A DNA stretch of 7,349 bases from Deltaproteobacteria bacterium (GTDB taxonomy: Bacteria; Desulfobacterota; Desulfuromonadia; Desulfuromonadales; BM103): NCBI GenBank assembly GCA_019313105.1, contig JAFDBW010000146.1, positions 1 to 7,349 on the forward strand, written 5' to 3'. How positions within the stretch are numbered: the stretch's first letter is position 1; each line of letters opens with the position of its first letter. The notes under the pieces were generated by a model. The model was given only the letters and a program-made list of their open reading frames with translations, searched no databases and had not been told where the DNA came from. Made by a program: the position numbers and the translations under genes. Of this stretch, positions 5,594 to 7,349 are shown piece by piece.

Positions 5594-7036
5594 TCAGCCT
5601 TTTATAACCGCCATCGGCTTCAACCTGGCGACCATATGACCGATTCCTGCACGATGTACTACGTCCACAACATCGGCAACATCCTTGTAAGCATTCGGCA
5701 TTTCCTCGGCCACCGTAGCCCGACCGGCAGCCCGCACCAGGACCCCCTGGGCCGCCAGCTCGCCGATCAGGTCATGGCCGCGTGCCGCCTTTTTCGCGGC
5801 CTGCCGGGACATCACCCGCCCGGCACCATGGCAGGTGGAGCCGAAGGTTTCCTCATAGGCGCCGGCAGTGCCGGTTAAAACGTAAGAATAGCGCCCCATG
5901 TCTCCCGGGATCAGGACCGGCTGCCCGATCTGACGATACGACTCCGGAATCTCGTCATGGCCCGGAGGAAATGCGCGGGTCGCGCCTTTTCGGTGTACAC
6001 AGAGGCGCCGTTCCTTACCCTTGACCTGGTGCTTCTCCCACTTGGCAATATTGTGGCATACGTCGTAGATCACGCCGAGCCGCAATGCGGAGGGGCCCTT
6101 GTTCAGAACCTGCTCGAAAGTCTCCCGGACCCAGGCCGTAATCATTTGGCGGTTGGCGAAAGCAAAGTTGGCGGCACAGGCCATGGCCGCCAGGTAGCTG
6201 CGGGCCTCATCACTCTGCAAGGGTGCACAGCAGAGCTGGCGGTCGGGGAGGGTGATACCGTACTTGCGGGCAGCCTTGAGCATGATCTTGAGATAATCGT
6301 CACAGACCTGGTAACCGAACCCCCGACTGCCGGTGTGAATGCTGACCGTGACCTGCCCGGGATAGAGGCCGAGCACGTCGGCCGCACTCTCGTCGTAGAC
6401 CTCTTCGACCTGCTGGATCTCGAGAAAGTGGTTGCCACTGCCAAGCGTTCCCAATTGGGCGCGGCCGCGTTCCATGGCACGCGCTGAAACCATCTCCGGA
6501 TCAGCGCCGGCAAGAACACCTTGTCCCTCAATGCGGTCAAGGTCGCTGGCTTCACCAAAGCCTTGCTTGACTGCCCAGGCAGCACCTTTGACGATGACTT
6601 TTTGCTCTTCACTGAGAGACAATTTGAAGTCCCGACGATGGGAACCAACCCCGGATGGCACGTTACGAAACAGTTCATCGGCAAGCTTATGAAGATGCGG
6701 CCTGATCGCTGCAGCCTCCAGATTGCTGCGCAGTAGCCGCACGCCGCAATTGATGTCGTAGCCGACCCCGCCCGGGGAAACGACCCCGTCATCAGCATCG
6801 AAAGCCGCCACTCCGCCGATTGGGAAGCCATAGCCCCAGTGAATATCGGGCATCGCCATGGATGGCCCGACGATGCCCGGCAGAGTCGCCACGTTGCAGA
6901 CCTGCTCAAGAGCCTGCTCCCGACGCAAATCCTGCATCATCTTCTCGGAGGCAAAGATCAGGCCGTCGGTACGCATGGCCCCTTCACGTGGAATGCGCCA
7001 GCGGCAGGCATCGATCTGCTGAACCTTGATACTCAT
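5594..7036 (-). CDS. rtcB: RtcB RNA-splicing ligase (3'-phosphate/5'-OH RNA ligase)
   Basis: This 480-residue ligase joins RNA ends bearing 2',3'-cyclic phosphate or 3'-phosphate to 5'-OH ends, using GTP and Mn2+ through a guanylylated histidine. All active-site motifs are present: GVGYDINCGVR with D94 and C97, GSGNHFLE with N202 and H203, SIHTGSRG with H234, CHN with H328, HRKGATRAFPPGH (348-360), and STCHGAGR with H403, the expected GMP-accepting histidine. These positions line up almost exactly with the residues I recall for the Pyrococcus enzyme (D95, C98, H203, H234, H329, H404), so it should be active. The start has AAGGAAGG just upstream, beginning in the archease stop codon. In bacteria it serves RNA repair, including rRNA or tRNA cut by toxin nucleases. 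No rtcR regulator or rtcA cyclase is visible in this window. Confidence 0.97.
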   Translation of the reverse strand: MSIKVQQIDACRWRIPREGAMRTDGLIFASEKMMQDLRREQALEQVCNVATLPGIVGPSMAMPDIHWGYGFPIGGVAAFDADDGVVSPGGVGYDINCGVRLLRSNLEAAAIRPHLHKLADELFRNVPSGVGSHRRDFKLSLSEEQKVIVKGAAWAVKQGFGEASDLDRIEGQGVLAGADPEMVSARAMERGRAQLGTLGSGNHFLEIQQVEEVYDESAADVLGLYPGQVTVSIHTGSRGFGYQVCDDYLKIMLKAARKYGITLPDRQLCCAPLQSDEARSYLAAMACAANFAFANRQMITAWVRETFEQVLNKGPSALRLGVIYDVCHNIAKWEKHQVKGKERRLCVHRKGATRAFPPGHDEIPESYRQIGQPVLIPGDMGRYSYVLTGTAGAYEETFGSTCHGAGRVMSRQAAKKAARGHDLIGELAAQGVLVRAAGRATVAEEMPNAYKDVADVVDVVHRAGIGHMVARLKPMAVIKG

Positions 7037-7045
7037 AAGCCTTCC

Positions 7046-7349
7046 TTAAAGGTCGACATAAACCCTGGCATACCAGCCTCCCGGAACTTCTTCCAGACAA
7101 GCCTGATGATAGGTTACCGACTTGACTTGTCGCTCTGCGGAATGACGCAGGGGGTCGAAGGGCTCGCCTGAAATCGTTGCCCGAATGCCTGCTTTACTGA
7201 GCAGGTGGATGTGGAACGCCGCCGGAACCAGGTTGTCCTTTTCACTCCAGTAGGCAACTTCATTCAGCCAGCAGACCACCAGTTCGGTCAGGTCTTCGGC
7301 TTGAACCGTGATATCCGTATCCAGTTTGGCAAAGACCGGACTATCACCA
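7046..7349 (-). CDS. Archease (RtcB activator), N-terminus outside window
   Basis: The frame is open from the right edge to a TAA at 7046-7048 and gives the C-terminal 100 residues of a protein of about 140. The visible part reads ITVQAEDLTELVVCWLNEVAYW, then GIRATISGEPFDPLRHSAERQVKSVTYH, and ends GGWYARVYVDL. These are archease (MTH1598/TM1083-like) signatures: the WLNE segment, GEPFDPxRH, VKxVTYH and a near-terminal aspartate that in the family helps bind metal. Archease speeds guanylylation of RtcB and broadens its nucleotide use. Only 9 nt separate its stop from the rtcB start, and the stop overlaps the rtcB ribosome site, so the two are translated together. The GTG at 7279 is not the true start, because family sequence continues upstream of it. 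Confidence 0.93.
   Translation of the reverse strand, partial: GDSPVFAKLDTDITVQAEDLTELVVCWLNEVAYWSEKDNLVPAAFHIHLLSKAGIRATISGEPFDPLRHSAERQVKSVTYHQACLEEVPGGWYARVYVDL

Noticed and set aside
5957..6487. 176-residue plus-strand frame opposite rtcB
   Set aside because: rtcB on the other strand has every catalytic motif intact; this frame reflects high-GC codon bias.
1..7349. CRISPR array, tRNA, rRNA, insertion sequence or attachment site
   Set aside because: No regularly spaced repeats, cloverleaf-like segments, transposase motifs or flanking terminal repeats were seen on either strand.

Overview
The window is bacterial chromosomal DNA at moderately high GC, with tightly packed genes. The set includes a 7-1-7 Fur-family-type palindrome, an archease-RtcB pair, a DUF6868-like membrane protein and a single-chain Fe-S serine dehydratase. 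This fits a Gram-negative anaerobe, and I would guess Desulfuromonadales or a related deltaproteobacterial group. That placement is inference from gene style, not from a marker comparison. I see no tRNA, rRNA, CRISPR array, transposase or phage gene.

Layout. Positions 1-198 (minus) hold the start of a small membrane protein that runs off the left edge. Positions 319-561 (plus) encode an 80-residue two-helix membrane protein resembling DUF6868. It converges on rpsD (586-1206, minus), a stand-alone ribosomal protein S4 gene whose product lacks the N-terminal zinc-binding cysteines. rpsD has a good sigma-70-type promoter. A perfect palindrome, TGAAAACGGTTTTCA (1232-1246), abuts the -10 and covers the expected transcription start. 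It has the geometry of a Fur/Zur operator.

Divergent from rpsD is a four-gene run on the plus strand: an RluA-family pseudouridine synthase (1330-1986), a single-chain iron-sulfur L-serine dehydratase (1983-3191, ATGA overlap), a small BamE/SmpA-like lipoprotein (3235-3555) and a LysE/RhtB-type amino-acid exporter (3599-4234). Gaps of about 43 nt without terminators suggest one transcript. Serine deamination beside an amino-acid exporter is a plausible amino-acid overflow pairing. The other two genes look like passengers.

Positions 4235-4660 are noncoding and hold several hairpins, including a 10-bp perfect inverted repeat and a competing hairpin followed by a GC stem and a T-rich tract.

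The right part is a minus-strand operon read from the right edge: archease (partial, ending at 7046), rtcB RNA ligase (5594-7036) and an atypical SDR/NDUFA9-like NAD(P)-binding protein (4661-5551). Archease activates RtcB, so the first two form a functional RNA-ligation unit. The SDR's link to it is unknown.

Nothing here is clearly a new biological system. The best leads are the putative metal-responsive control of the zinc-free S4 and the structured 4235-4660 spacer.
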